The notes: generated from the sequence alone by a model not told the origin. A stretch of 50,066 bases of DNA from Novosphingobium sp. MD-1 (GCF_001014975.1 NZ_BBXA01000025.1:1-50066); one strand, 5' to 3'; shown: positions 16,403 through 26,149, counted from the stretch's first letter. Translations and numbers: made by a program.

Positions 16403-18676
16403 TTGCAACCGCTGGTCGATACTGAGGTCACTTCGGCTCAACACCCAGAGCATACGAAAGACTACGTAGTGGGCAGCAACAAGCTAAGAAGTCTGTTGGG
16501 GCGTCGGTCCGGTGCGGGAGAAGGAAACTCCCGGGCGCGGCGCATGTCGCAAGGGGATGCGGCGGCTCTCTGTTTCGCTTACGAGGATCTGGGCCTCGGC
16601 AGTTTCTGGACGACCGATGGCGAGGGGCGGCTGACTTACATGTCGCCCGCCGCGCAGGCCTTGCTCGGCGGCGGCGAGGACGGCCTCATTGGCCGGCCTT
16701 TCCTGGAGCTGTTCCTGCCGCCCGATCGCGAAGCCGAAGGAGACAGCCAGCGGGCGCTGTCCTTCGCGCTGGCCCGCCGGGGCCGCTTCGAGCGCGTGAT
16801 CGCCCGGAGCGAGGCCGGGGGACGGGGCTGCTGGTGGTCGATCTCGGGCGAACCGCAGAGCGATGGCAATACCTTCACGGGTTTTCGCGGGCACTGTGCC
16901 GACATTACCGGCGAGCGCGAATCCGCCGAGGAAAGCTCGCGGCTGGCCATGCACGATCCGCTGACCGGGCTGCTCAACCGCCGGCGCATGACGCAAGTGC
17001 TCGAACGCACGCTAACCGCCTACGCACTGCAGCGGCGCTCTTGCGCGATCATGCTGATCGACCTCGACCGCTTCAAGCAGGTCAACGATACGCTGGGCCA
17101 CGCCGCCGGTGACGCGCTGCTCAAGCAGGTGGCCGATCGTCTGGTGAAGATCGTGGGCGACAAGGAAAAGGTCTGCCGCCTGGGCGGCGACGAGTTCCAG
17201 GTCATCCTGCCCGATCAGGAAGATCGCGGCGTGCTGGGCGACATGGCCACCTCGATCATCAGCAGCATCTCGCAGCCGTATTCGATCGAAGGCAGCCGTT
17301 GCACCATCGGCGCGTCGGTGGGCGTGGCGGTCGCGCCGTTCGACGGGCAGGCCAGCGAGGAACTGGTGCGCAACGCCGATCTCGCGCTCTATGCCGCCAA
17401 GGGCAGCGGACGCGGCCGGTTCCGCTTCTTTTCGAACGATCTGCTGAAGGCGGCCGAAGATCGCCGCGTGCTGGAGGAAGACCTCATCGACGCGCTGCCG
17501 AAAGGCCAGCTCGAACTGCACTACCAGCCGATCGTGAAAGCCACGTCGAACCAGATCGTCGGGATGGAGGCGCTGTTGCGCTGGAATCATCCTGAGCAGG
17601 GCTGGATTTCGCCCGCGCGGTTCATCCCGATCGCCGAAGAATCGCACCTGATCTGCCGCATCGGCGAATGGGTGCTGCGCAAGGCGTGTGAAGACGCGGC
17701 CTCATGGCCGGGCGACGCGCGCGTGGCGGTCAATGTCTCCCCCATCCAGTTCGCGGATTCGTCGCTGCCCGCGCTGGTGGCGAGTGCGCTGGCGTCGTCG
17801 GGGCTGGAGCCCGACCGGCTGGAACTGGAAATCACCGAAGGCGTGTTCCTGCAGGAAGGCGGGACCACCGACGCGATGTTCCGGGCGCTGAAGGATCTGG
17901 GCGTTCGCCTGGCGCTCGACGATTTCGGCACCGGCTATTCCTCGCTCGCCTATCTGAAGACCGCGCCGTTCGACAAGATCAAGATCGACCAGAGCTTCGT
18001 GCGCGGCGCGACGGGTTCGGGATCGCGCAACCGCGCGATCATCGCCGCGATCGTGGCGCTGGCCAAGGCGCTGGACATGGAAACGACGGCGGAAGGCGTC
18101 GAATCGTTCGACCAGTTCGATCTGATGAAAAGCCTGGAAGTCAGCCATGTGCAGGGCTTCATCTACAGCCCCGCGATCACCAACGACGATTTCCTGGCCC
18201 GGCTGGATGGCGATGGATGGATCATCGCCCCGTCCGGACCCGCGCGGCAGCGGCATGACCGGCAGGCGATGTTCCGCCGGATCGGCGCGATCCACGAAGA
18301 TCACTATTATCCGATCGTGCTGCGCAACCTGTCGGTATCCGGCGCGCTGATCGAGGGCATGGTGGACGTGCCACTGGGCACGAAATTCGTGCTCGATCTG
18401 GGTGACGGCCAGCTGGTCATCGCCACGGTGCGCCGTTCGCGCAAGCACCAGCAAGGTGTTGAGTTCGAACAGGAAATGGTGGCGGATGGCAATGGCGGGC
18501 TGTGTACGCGCCATCGCGTTTCGCCCTATGCCCTGACGGCGGCGGGCCTGACCCAGACGCCGGGCCATGCCGGGCCGATGCTGATCACCCGCAGCGAGGA
18601 CGGCCGCGTCATGCTGCCCGCGTTCAGCCTGGCGAGCGAATGGAACGGAGCCGCCCTGCGCACCGAGGCGGCCTGA
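16403..18676 (+). CDS. PAS-GGDEF-EAL-PilZ cyclic-di-GMP protein
   Basis: The 757-residue protein combines synthesis, degradation and binding modules for cyclic di-GMP. A PAS sensor lies at about residues 55-173, a GGDEF domain at about 180-345 with intact RLGGDEF near 260, an EAL domain at about 358-600 with EALLRWNHP near 390 and DDFGTGYSSL later, and a PilZ-like domain at about 615-690 with NLSVSG matching its [DN]xSxxG motif. No RxxD inhibitory site precedes the GGDEF motif. Both enzymatic motifs are complete, so it may be bifunctional. No membrane segment is seen, so it is probably cytosolic. The start is a TTG; a later ATG near 16544 is possible. Confidence 0.9.
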   Translation: MQPLVDTEVTSAQHPEHTKDYVVGSNKLRSLLGRRSGAGEGNSRARRMSQGDAAALCFAYEDLGLGSFWTTDGEGRLTYMSPAAQALLGGGEDGLIGRPFLELFLPPDREAEGDSQRALSFALARRGRFERVIARSEAGGRGCWWSISGEPQSDGNTFTGFRGHCADITGERESAEESSRLAMHDPLTGLLNRRRMTQVLERTLTAYALQRRSCAIMLIDLDRFKQVNDTLGHAAGDALLKQVADRLVKIVGDKEKVCRLGGDEFQVILPDQEDRGVLGDMATSIISSISQPYSIEGSRCTIGASVGVAVAPFDGQASEELVRNADLALYAAKGSGRGRFRFFSNDLLKAAEDRRVLEEDLIDALPKGQLELHYQPIVKATSNQIVGMEALLRWNHPEQGWISPARFIPIAEESHLICRIGEWVLRKACEDAASWPGDARVAVNVSPIQFADSSLPALVASALASSGLEPDRLELEITEGVFLQEGGTTDAMFRALKDLGVRLALDDFGTGYSSLAYLKTAPFDKIKIDQSFVRGATGSGSRNRAIIAAIVALAKALDMETTAEGVESFDQFDLMKSLEVSHVQGFIYSPAITNDDFLARLDGDGWIIAPSGPARQRHDRQAMFRRIGAIHEDHYYPIVLRNLSVSGALIEGMVDVPLGTKFVLDLGDGQLVIATVRRSRKHQQGVEFEQEMVADGNGGLCTRHRVSPYALTAAGLTQTPGHAGPMLITRSEDGRVMLPAFSLASEWNGAALRTEAA

Positions 18677-18736
18677 ACGGCAGGCGCGGGCTACCCGTTG
18701 CGGAATTTGTCCACGCCGCCTAATGCCCGGCGCATC

Positions 18737-19867
18737 ATGGCAGACGCGCAGACATCCCCGGACCGGCCGCAACCCAAGGAATGGATCAAGGCGATCCACG
18801 CCTATGTTCCCGGCAAGTCCACCGGGGCCGACGGGCGTCCGCTGATCAAGCTTTCGGCGAACGAGAACCCGCTGGGCACCAGCGCGGCCGTGCTCGCGGC
18901 GCGTGGTGGTGCAGGGCACGGCGCGGGGGAACCTTCGCGCTATCCCGATCCCGACAGCAAGGATCTGCGCGCCGCGCTGGGCGCGTTGCACGGCATTTCC
19001 GCCGATCGCATCGTCATGGGCACCGGTTCGGACGAACTGCTGCACATCGCGGCGCAGGCCTACGCCGGGCCGGGGGACGAGATCGTCTACGTCCGCTATG
19101 GCTTCTCGGTCTATGACATCGCCGCGCGCCGGTGCGGCGCGGCGCCGGTGGTGGCGCCAGACGCGGACTATGGCACCGACGTCGACGCGCTACTGGCCTG
19201 CGTGACCGAGCGGACGCGGGTGGTGTTCCTCGCCAATCCCAACAATCCCACGGGCAGCTTCCTGCCCCGCGAAGGGATCGCCCGGCTCCACGCCGCGCTG
19301 CGCCCGGACGTGCTGCTGGTGATCGACCAGGCCTATGCCGAATATGTCGCGCCGGACGATGACGATGGCGCGCTTGCCCTGGCGGTCAGCGCGGCGAATG
19401 TGCTGGTGACGCGCACGTTCTCGAAGATCTATGGCCTGGCCGGCGAACGCATCGGCTGGGCGACGGGCGACGCCGCGATCGTCGACATGCTCAACCGCAT
19501 TCGCGGCCCCTTCAACCTGTCGCTGACGGCGCAGGCAACCGGGCTGGCAGCGGTGGCGGACCAAAGCTTCGTGGAGGCATCGCGCCGGCACAATGCCGCG
19601 CAGCGCGCGAAGTTCGTGGCGGCGCTCAACGCGCTGGGCAACCACGGCATCCGTCCGTTGCCGAGCGAGGCGAACTTCGTGCTGATCCTGTTCGAAGGCG
19701 CGCTGAGCGCCGAGGCGGCCTATCTGGGGCTGATGGAGCACGGCTACATCACCCGCTGGCTGCCGGGGCAGGGGCTGCCGCAGGCGCTGCGCATCACCAT
19801 CGGCACCGAAGCGCAGATGGACGAGATCGCGGCCGCGCTGCGGCAGATGTGCGAGACGGCGAAGTGA
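18737..19867 (+). CDS. hisC: Histidinol-phosphate/aromatic aminotransferase
   Basis: The 376-residue PLP enzyme is a class I/II aminotransferase of HisC type: [10 protein letters not shown] near the N-terminus, the [12 protein letters not shown] loop, and the PLP lysine in [17 protein letters not shown]. The ATG at 18737 starts [12 protein letters not shown]; an earlier start adds 13 unsupported residues. Its stop overlaps the GTG of the prephenate/arogenate dehydrogenase gene. That pairing, also seen in other sphingomonads, suggests work in tyrosine and phenylalanine synthesis in addition to, or instead of, histidine synthesis. Confidence 0.92.
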   Translation: MADAQTSPDRPQPKEWIKAIHAYVPGKSTGADGRPLIKLSANENPLGTSAAVLAARGGAGHGAGEPSRYPDPDSKDLRAALGALHGISADRIVMGTGSDELLHIAAQAYAGPGDEIVYVRYGFSVYDIAARRCGAAPVVAPDADYGTDVDALLACVTERTRVVFLANPNNPTGSFLPREGIARLHAALRPDVLLVIDQAYAEYVAPDDDDGALALAVSAANVLVTRTFSKIYGLAGERIGWATGDAAIVDMLNRIRGPFNLSLTAQATGLAAVADQSFVEASRRHNAAQRAKFVAALNALGNHGIRPLPSEANFVLILFEGALSAEAAYLGLMEHGYITRWLPGQGLPQALRITIGTEAQMDEIAAALRQMCETAK

Positions 19868-20820
19868 CGACGTCCGCGCCCGCGCCGTTCCGCCACGTTG
19901 CGGTGATCGGGCTGGGCCTGCTGGGCGGATCGGTCGCCCGCGCGGTCAAGACCTACGCGCCCGATGCCACGGTAAGCGGCTTCGACGCCGATGCCGCCGT
20001 GCGCCGGCGCGCGCGGGAGATCGCGCTGTACGATACGATCGCCGAAAGCGCGGGCGAGGCGGTGCGCGAAGCGGACCTTGTCGTACTGTGCGTGCCGGTG
20101 GGCGCGATGGGTGCTGCCGCACGGGCACTCGCGACGGACCTGCCGCAGGGCGCGCTGGTGACCGACGTGGGATCGAGCAAGGCCAGCGTGGCGCGCGCGC
20201 TGGCGGACGCGCTGCCGGGCCATGCGGTGATCCCCGCGCACCCGGTTGCCGGGACCGAGCAGAGCGGGCCGGACGCGGGCTTCGCCACGCTGTTCCGCAA
20301 CCGCTGGTGCATCCTGACGCCACCCGCCGATGCCGATCCGGCGCTGCTGGCGCGGCTGGCCGCATTCTGGGAAACGCTGGGCGCGCGCGTCGATATCATG
20401 GATGCCGAACACCACGATCTGGTGCTTGCCGTGACCAGCCACCTGCCGCACCTGATCGCCTATACGATCGTCGGCACCGCGTCGGATCTCGAGGCGGTGA
20501 CGCAGAGCGAGGTCATCAAGTATTCGGCCGGCGGCTTCCGCGATTTCACCCGCATCGCCGCGTCGGACCCGACGATGTGGCGCGACGTGTTCCTGAACAA
20601 CCGCGATGCCGTGCTCGACATGCTCCAGCGCTTCACCGAGGATCTGATGGGGCTGCAGAAAGCGATCCGGGTCGGCGATGGCGCGGCGCTGTTCGACCAC
20701 TTCACCCACACCCGCGCGATCCGCCGCTCGATCATCGAGCAGGGCCAGGACGATGCGCGCCCCGATTTCGGCCGCGTTCACGACGAGGGCACGGACCGAC
20801 GGTCAGGCCAGCAGGAATAG
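19864..20820 (+). CDS. tyrA: Prephenate/arogenate dehydrogenase
   Basis: The 318-residue protein oxidises and decarboxylates prephenate or arogenate on the way to tyrosine. An N-terminal Rossmann fold ([18 protein letters not shown]) binds NAD(P); [11 protein letters not shown] and the catalytic segment [14 protein letters not shown] follow, with the active-site histidine in SHLPHLIAY. It starts at the GTG overlapping the hisC stop; a GTG five codons upstream is less likely. Its last 18 bases overlap the convergent transporter gene. No ACT regulatory domain is present at the C-terminus, so feedback control by tyrosine is not obvious. Confidence 0.93.
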   Translation: MTTSAPAPFRHVAVIGLGLLGGSVARAVKTYAPDATVSGFDADAAVRRRAREIALYDTIAESAGEAVREADLVVLCVPVGAMGAAARALATDLPQGALVTDVGSSKASVARALADALPGHAVIPAHPVAGTEQSGPDAGFATLFRNRWCILTPPADADPALLARLAAFWETLGARVDIMDAEHHDLVLAVTSHLPHLIAYTIVGTASDLEAVTQSEVIKYSAGGFRDFTRIAASDPTMWRDVFLNNRDAVLDMLQRFTEDLMGLQKAIRVGDGAALFDHFTHTRAIRRSIIEQGQDDARPDFGRVHDEGTDRRSGQQE

Positions 20821-22092
20821 CAGGGCTACGGCCGCCATCACGGCGGTGGAAAGCCAGCCGCCGAGCGCCAGCGCCGGCGAGATGACGAAGGCGCCCATTA
20901 CGCGCGGATTGCGGGCGATAAGCATGGTCACCACCATCAGCGGCGGCGCCAGCAGCCCGTTGACCACCGCGGCCCAGTACAGCGCGTGCATCGGATCGAT
21001 CGCCAGAAGGTTGAGCGCGATGCCCGCCGCCGTGGCCAGCGCGATCACGGCATAGAACGCCTTGGCTTCGCGCAGGCGCCGATCCAGCCCCTCGCTCCAG
21101 TCGAAGGTTTCGGCGACGGCATAGGCGGCCGAGCCGGCCAGCACCGGAATGGCGAGCAGGCCGGTGCTGACAATGCCCAGCGCGAACAGCACGAAGGCGA
21201 AGTCTCCGGCCAGCGGACGTAGCGCGGAGGCGGCCTGCACCGCGCTGTCGATTTCGGTGATGCCTGCCCGGTGCAGCGTTGCCGCCGTGGCGATGACGAT
21301 GAAGATCGCGGTCAGGTTGGAAAAGACCATGCCCACCAGCGTGTCGATGCGGATGCGGCGCAGCTCCGCGCCGGCGGTGCGCGGCGCCACGCAGAGCGGC
21401 TTGGTGTGGCGGCGGCGCTGTTCTTCCACTTCCTGCCCGGCCTGCCAGAAGAACAGGTAAGGGCTGATCGTGGTGCCCAGCACCGCCACCAATGCCATCA
21501 CGCTGGCCTTGTCGAAGGCCAGGTGCGGGATCAGCACGCCCCGGGCCGCATCGTCCCAGGATACGTGCGCCACGGCCGCCACCGCGAAATACGACAGCAG
21601 CGACAGGGTGGTCCATTTGAGAATGCTGGCATAGCGCGCATAGCTGACGAACACTTCCAGCGCGATGCTGAGCAGCCCGAAGCCGATGATGAACGGCATG
21701 TCGGGGCCAGGCAGGATCAGGGTGAGCGCCGAGCCCATCGCGCCCAGGTCGGCACCCAGGTTGATGACGTTGGCGATCAGCAGGAGCATGACCACGCCGC
21801 GCAGCAGCGGCCGGGGGTAATGGTCGCGCAGGTTGTGGGCGATGCCCCGCCCCGATACTGCGCCGATCCTGCCGCAAATCTCCTGGATCGCGGTCATCAA
21901 CGGCAGGCTGAACAGCAGCGTCCACGCCATGCCATAGCCGAACTGTGCGCCGACCTGGCTGTAAGTGCCGATGCCGCTGGGATCGTCGTCGGCCGCGCCG
22001 GTGACGAGACCCGGCCCCAGCACCGCGAGAGGGGAACGGCGGGGCGGCGCTTCTTCGCCGGCTTCTTCGGGCGGCTCGGGGGCGTCAGTCAT
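20803..22092 (-). CDS. NRAMP-like divalent metal transporter
   Basis: The 429-residue inner-membrane protein has about eleven membrane segments and NRAMP-family architecture. The canonical metal-binding DPGN of helix 1 is replaced by DDDPSGIGT, and the helix 6 MPH motif is replaced by TTISPYLFFWQ. These changes mark a divergent NRAMP branch found in many bacteria; altered residues at the two metal-contact helices imply a substrate other than the usual Mn(II)/Fe(II), or a different mode of transport. A loop rich in arginine (EEQRRRHTK) follows helix 6. The gene shares 18 bases at its 3' end with tyrA and its start overlaps the plsC stop by 8 bases, so it is probably the last gene of the minus-strand unit. 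Confidence 0.85.
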   Translation of the reverse strand: MTDAPEPPEEAGEEAPPRRSPLAVLGPGLVTGAADDDPSGIGTYSQVGAQFGYGMAWTLLFSLPLMTAIQEICGRIGAVSGRGIAHNLRDHYPRPLLRGVVMLLLIANVINLGADLGAMGSALTLILPGPDMPFIIGFGLLSIALEVFVSYARYASILKWTTLSLLSYFAVAAVAHVSWDDAARGVLIPHLAFDKASVMALVAVLGTTISPYLFFWQAGQEVEEQRRRHTKPLCVAPRTAGAELRRIRIDTLVGMVFSNLTAIFIVIATAATLHRAGITEIDSAVQAASALRPLAGDFAFVLFALGIVSTGLLAIPVLAGSAAYAVAETFDWSEGLDRRLREAKAFYAVIALATAAGIALNLLAIDPMHALYWAAVVNGLLAPPLMVVTMLIARNPRVMGAFVISPALALGGWLSTAVMAAVALLFLLA

Positions 22093-22807
22093 GCAGCACG
22101 TTGAGCGCCGCCAGAACCCGCGCCTCCACCTCGTCGCGGGGAAGCCCGGCGGGAATCTCCTCGCCGAAGTGATAGCGGACGGTGCCCGATCGTTTCCACA
22201 GCCGATGGTAGAGCGGGCCGCTGTTCACCGCGACCGGAATCACCGGCAGGTTCAGCAGCTTGTACAGGCCGGCGAAGCCCGATTGCAGCGGCGCGGCCGA
22301 ACCGTGCGGCACGCGCGTTCCTTCGGGAAAGATCACCAGCGGACGGCCGTTGGCGATCAGCCGGCGCGCCTCCGTCAGCATCGTGCGCAGGGCCTTTGCC
22401 CCGGCATCGCGCTCCACCCCGATCAGGCCATAGCGGACCCCCGCCTTGCCCCACAGCGGCAGGCGCATCAATTCCATCTTGGCGAAGACCACCGGCGTAT
22501 CGAACGTGGCGGGCAGCTCGATCGCCTCGTAGAACGATTCGTGCCGGATCGCGTACAGCACGCCGCCGCGCGGGTGGGCGACGTTGCTTTCGCGCCGGAT
22601 GCCCAGCAGATAGCGGCAGCAGGCGCGGTGATACTTGCCCCAGCTGCGGATGGCCGAGCGGAAACGATGTTCGGAGACGGACATCATCAGCGCCACCCAG
22701 ATCACCAGGAACACCGTGCCCGTGTAGAACACCAGGTAGAACGCCAGGCTGCGCGGGATATCGAGGATGCTGCCGCGCGGCTGCGGCGGTGCCATCGGAG
22801 ACGTCAT
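22085..22807 (-). CDS. plsC: 1-acyl-sn-glycerol-3-phosphate acyltransferase
   Basis: The 240-residue membrane-bound enzyme transfers a second acyl chain to lysophosphatidic acid to form phosphatidic acid. It has a membrane segment near the N-terminus (LAFYLVFYTGTVFLVIW), then the acyltransferase motifs: a block I region in which IRHESFYEA stands in place of the usual NHxxxxD, and block III VIFPEGTRVPHG with the FPEGTR signature. The ATG at 22807 is chosen because it lies 18 bases after the preceding DUF218 gene; a second ATG four codons later is possible. The H-E-S variant of block I is seen in several alphaproteobacterial PlsC proteins. Confidence 0.9.
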   Translation of the reverse strand: MTSPMAPPQPRGSILDIPRSLAFYLVFYTGTVFLVIWVALMMSVSEHRFRSAIRSWGKYHRACCRYLLGIRRESNVAHPRGGVLYAIRHESFYEAIELPATFDTPVVFAKMELMRLPLWGKAGVRYGLIGVERDAGAKALRTMLTEARRLIANGRPLVIFPEGTRVPHGSAAPLQSGFAGLYKLLNLPVIPVAVNSGPLYHRLWKRSGTVRYHFGEEIPAGLPRDEVEARVLAALNVLHD

Positions 22808-22824
22808 GGTGGCGCTTGTCCTTG

Positions 22825-23382
22825 TTACCAGCCGGCGGCCCATGCGCCGATGCGGGCAAGCAGCTTGTTGTATTCTAGGAACAGGATGCGCAGCGAAGGG
22901 CGCGACGGCACGGCATCGCGCACGATCACGATATCGTCGGGCAATGCGGCGGCGAGGTCGAACGCGGCGCGGCGCATGTGCCAGTCGGTGGTGATGAGGC
23001 GGATCGAATGCAGGCGCTGCGCCGCCACCCAGCGCGCCGCTTCCAGCCCGTTGGAGCGGGTGTCGACCGAATCGTAGCCCAGCGTGATGCAGCATTGCAG
23101 CAGGCGCGGTTCCACCCCGTATTCGGCCGCGAATTCGCCCGGCTTCACTTCGCGGTCCACCCCGGCGATCAGCAGTTTGCGCGCGTGGCCGGCGCGCAGT
23201 TCCGTCAGCGCGCGCGGGATGCGACCGCCGCCGCCGGTCACCACGACGATGCCGTCGGTGGTGCGGTCGTCGGCCGGCTGGGGCAGCAGCAGCGCGAACC
23301 ACAGGAAGCCCAGCACCCAGGCGAGCATCGTCAGCGACGCGATGCGCCGGAACAGGCCGGGAGGCTTGCGCAGCCGCCTCAC
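22825..23382 (-). CDS. YdcF-like DUF218 membrane protein
   Basis: The 185-residue protein starts at a GTG overlapping the ftsX stop (GTGA). One membrane segment (about residues 13-34) is followed by a DUF218 domain: DGIVVVTGGGGRIPRAL, the conserved DTRSNGLEAARW stretch, and RLITTDWHMRRA with the usual histidine-arginine. DUF218 proteins include ElyC and SanA, which affect envelope polysaccharide carriers and barrier function. The linkage to ftsEX and plsC supports an envelope role, but the reaction is unknown. Confidence 0.85.
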   Translation of the reverse strand: MRRLRKPPGLFRRIASLTMLAWVLGFLWFALLLPQPADDRTTDGIVVVTGGGGRIPRALTELRAGHARKLLIAGVDREVKPGEFAAEYGVEPRLLQCCITLGYDSVDTRSNGLEAARWVAAQRLHSIRLITTDWHMRRAAFDLAAALPDDIVIVRDAVPSRPSLRILFLEYNKLLARIGAWAAGW

Positions 23383-24317
23383 AGCATGCGCCTCAGGTTG
23401 CGCAGCACCGAAACACGCGCCGTCACCACCGCCAGCGCCACGCCCGCCAGCGGGATCGCGGCGATCACGATCCAGTCGCTCCACAGCAGCCCGGCGGACG
23501 TCGTCATGCCCGAGCCGAGCGCCGCGAACTGGCGGCCCAGCAGCACCACCACGATCAGGCCCACCAGCAGGCCGACAATGCCGCCCGCCGCCGCGTCCAT
23601 CGCCATGCTGCGCTGGAAGATCCGCGCGATCTGGTTGTCGGTGCCGCCCAGCATGTGCACGATCTCTATCGTATCGCGATGATTGCCAAGCGCATTGCGC
23701 GAGGCCAGCAGAACGGCGGCCACGGTGGCCAGCGCCAGCAGCGCGATCAAGCCGCCCGCCAGCCATTGCAGCGCGTGGATCGCGGAAAAGACCGGGGTCA
23801 GCCAGCCCGCCTGCGCATCGACGCGCGCGGCCGGGGCGTTGCGCGCCACCCGCGCGCGCAGCGCGGCGATCCGGTCCGGCGTGGCATGGCCGGAAAGGCG
23901 CACGTCGAGCAGCGCGGGGATGGGCAGGGCTTCCACATCGTCGCCGGGGCGGGTGCCCAGCCACGGTTCGACCAGCGCGTTCAGTTCCTCCTGCGGCACG
24001 ACCCGCGCCGATACCACGCCCGGCGCGCCGCGCAGCGTGGCCAGCGCGGCCAGCGCCTGCCGGTTGCGCTCGGCCGGCGCGGCGGACACGACCTGGACCG
24101 TGACGCCGCCTTCGACGTCCGCGCTCGCGGTCTGCGCGGCGTTGCGCAGGGCCAGGCCGCTGGCCGCCGCCACCACCGTCAGCGCGATCATGATGGCGAT
24201 CACCCAGGGCATCGGGCCGGACAGGCGTGCTTCGGGCAGCAGGCGCGCCTCGTTGTTGCCCCCACGATCGCGCCGGCCATCGGCCATCGCCGCGCCAAGC
24301 CAGGAAAAGACGTTCAT
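23379..24317 (-). CDS. ftsX: Cell division protein FtsX
   Basis: FtsX is the membrane half of the FtsEX complex, which links cytosolic ATP hydrolysis to peptidoglycan hydrolase activation at the septum. The 312-residue protein has a short cytosolic N-terminus, one membrane segment (about 36-57), a periplasmic domain of about 110 residues, then three membrane segments characteristic of the FtsX/MacB fold, including ALLALATVAAVLLASRNAL and the conserved EIVHMLGGTDNQIARIFQ loop. It overlaps ftsE by ATGA. Confidence 0.93.
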   Translation of the reverse strand: MNVFSWLGAAMADGRRDRGGNNEARLLPEARLSGPMPWVIAIMIALTVVAAASGLALRNAAQTASADVEGGVTVQVVSAAPAERNRQALAALATLRGAPGVVSARVVPQEELNALVEPWLGTRPGDDVEALPIPALLDVRLSGHATPDRIAALRARVARNAPAARVDAQAGWLTPVFSAIHALQWLAGGLIALLALATVAAVLLASRNALGNHRDTIEIVHMLGGTDNQIARIFQRSMAMDAAAGGIVGLLVGLIVVVLLGRQFAALGSGMTTSAGLLWSDWIVIAAIPLAGVALAVVTARVSVLRNLRRML

Positions 24318-25093
24318 GGTGCGACGCTTTCAGGCCCGGGCTGGCCCGCCGCCGCCGCCACCCCCGCTGCAGCCGCCGGCGCGGACCGTCGGGGGGGATA
24401 GCGCAGCGCGCCCGTCGGATCGAGGAGCTTGCCCTTGTCGAGCCGCATGATCAGCGAATCCGGCACCTGACGGATCAGTTGCGGATCGTGGGTGGCGACC
24501 ACCACGGTCGTTCCCAGCCCGTTCAGCGACTGGAACAGGCCGATCAGCTTGAACGCCATGTCCGCATCGACGTTGCCGGTCGGTTCGTCGGCGATGAGCA
24601 GTTCGGGCCGACCGATCACCGCGCGGGCAATCGCCACGCGCTGCTGCTCCCCGCCGGAAAGCGCGGCGGGCTGGGCGTGGCGCCGGTCGGCCAGGCCCAC
24701 CCAGTCCAGCATGTCGTTCACCGGGCGGACGATGTCCTTCTCCACCATGCCCGCCACGCGCAGCGGCAGCGCCACGTTGTCGAAGGCGGAAAGGTGCGGC
24801 ACCAGCCGGAAATCCTGGAACACCACCCCCAGCCGGCGGCGGAAGCCGGGCAGCCGGTCACGCGGCAGGGTGATCGCATCGGTGCCGAACATGCGGATCA
24901 GCCCGCGCGAGGGGCGCTGGGCCAGATAGAGCAGGCGCAGCAGGCTGGTCTTGCCCGCGCCGCTGGCGCCGGTGAGGAAATAGAAATTGCCGGAAAAAAG
25001 CGTGAAGCTGACATCGGTCAGCACTTCCTTGCCGGTGCCGTAGCGCAGCCCGACATTGTCGAACTGAACGATCTCGGCGTCTGGCTGGGTCAT
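24314..25093 (-). CDS. ftsE: Cell division ATP-binding protein FtsE
   Basis: The 259-residue ABC ATPase drives FtsX. Walker A is TGASGAGKTSLLRLL, the Q-loop is VFQDFRL, the signature is LSGGEQQRVAIARA, Walker B is LLIADEPTGNVD, and the switch histidine is VVATHDPQL. FtsE proteins are usually about 220-230 residues; this one carries a C-terminal tail rich in alanine and proline (APAAAAGVAAAAGQPGPE), probably disordered. It is divergent from the zinc-ribbon gene, with 153 bases between them. Confidence 0.95.
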   Translation of the reverse strand: MTQPDAEIVQFDNVGLRYGTGKEVLTDVSFTLFSGNFYFLTGASGAGKTSLLRLLYLAQRPSRGLIRMFGTDAITLPRDRLPGFRRRLGVVFQDFRLVPHLSAFDNVALPLRVAGMVEKDIVRPVNDMLDWVGLADRRHAQPAALSGGEQQRVAIARAVIGRPELLIADEPTGNVDADMAFKLIGLFQSLNGLGTTVVVATHDPQLIRQVPDSLIMRLDKGKLLDPTGALRYPPRRSAPAAAAGVAAAAGQPGPESVAP

Positions 25094-25246
25094 GATGAAA
25101 CAGGCGTCCCCGGATTGCTGTAATGCGCTCTTTTCGCAGCCTGAGCGGCTATACGCGTCAATCGATGTGGAAAAAAGGCTGTGGACGCCCTTCTCTAGGG
25201 TGCGCGCCTATTGTTTCAATCCGCTTCGCCATGCTTAACCGCAATT

Positions 25247-26149
25247 ATGATCATCGCCTGTCCAGCCTGTTCGACGCGCTATGTCGTTCCCGACAGCGCG
25301 ATCGGTGCGGAAGGTCGCACCGTGCGGTGCGCGCGCTGCCGCCATAGCTGGTTCCAGGAGGGGCCGGAGTTGCCCCCGCGCGGCGATGGAATGCTGCGAC
25401 CCCCTGCTGCCCCAGTCGCGCCCGACGCTCAACCGGCCGCCCCTCAGCCAGCCGTCGCTCAGCCAGCCGCCCCTCAGGCAGCCGCTGCCCAGCCGCCCGT
25501 GGTGGAGGAGCCCCGGCCCGAACCGGCGGTGGCATCGCCCGCCAGCGATGGCGATCCGCAGGGCGACCAAAGCATCGCAGCGAAAGCGGAGGACGACGGG
25601 CTCGACGAAAGCGACGCGTCCGCGCCGCCGCCGGCCTTCGCCGCCCTGCGGGCCGAGCCGGAAGTCGAGGAATTCGTGTCGATGCTCTCGAGCTTCGAAC
25701 ACGAACCGCCGTTCCGCCCGCGCCGCAACCCCGCGCGGCTGTGGACGGCCGCTGCGGCCACGTTCGCGCTGGCGGTGGCCGCGCTGATCGGGGCGGTGAG
25801 CTATTTCGGCATGCCGGACTGGCTGCCCGTGGCGCACCCCACCTTCGGCGCCGCGCCATCGGACCTGGCGCTGTCGTTCCCGCCGGAACGGCAGGACCGG
25901 CGCACCCTGCCCAACGGCACCGAATATTTCGGCGCGAGCGGAACGGTGACGAACGTGGGCAAGGAAGTGCGCACGGTGCCGCCGATCCTGATCGTGCTGC
26001 GCGATGGCAAGGACCGCATCGTCTATACCTGGAACGTCACCCCGCCCAAGGAAACGCTCGCGCCCGGGGAGAGCGTGACGATCAACGAAGCGGTGACGGA
26101 TGTGCCCAGGGACGCCAAGATCGCGGAAATCGGCTGGAAGCCCGATTGA
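25247..26149 (+). CDS. MJ0042-type zinc-ribbon membrane protein
   Basis: The 300-residue protein begins MIIACPACSTRYVVPDSAIG; four cysteines (C5, C8, C28, C31) form the zinc ribbon of the MJ0042 family. Next come a proline/alanine/glutamine-rich low-complexity linker with QPA-type repeats (about 55-90), an acidic region, one membrane segment at about 165-190 (LWTAAAATFALAVAALIGAV), and a beta-rich C-terminal domain of about 100 residues (TEYFGASGTVTNVGKE) typical of DUF3426-like tails. The function is unknown; similar genes adjoin ftsE in related genomes. The start was moved to the ATG that begins the zinc ribbon. Confidence 0.85.
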   Translation: MIIACPACSTRYVVPDSAIGAEGRTVRCARCRHSWFQEGPELPPRGDGMLRPPAAPVAPDAQPAAPQPAVAQPAAPQAAAAQPPVVEEPRPEPAVASPASDGDPQGDQSIAAKAEDDGLDESDASAPPPAFAALRAEPEVEEFVSMLSSFEHEPPFRPRRNPARLWTAAAATFALAVAALIGAVSYFGMPDWLPVAHPTFGAAPSDLALSFPPERQDRRTLPNGTEYFGASGTVTNVGKEVRTVPPILIVLRDGKDRIVYTWNVTPPKETLAPGESVTINEAVTDVPRDAKIAEIGWKPD

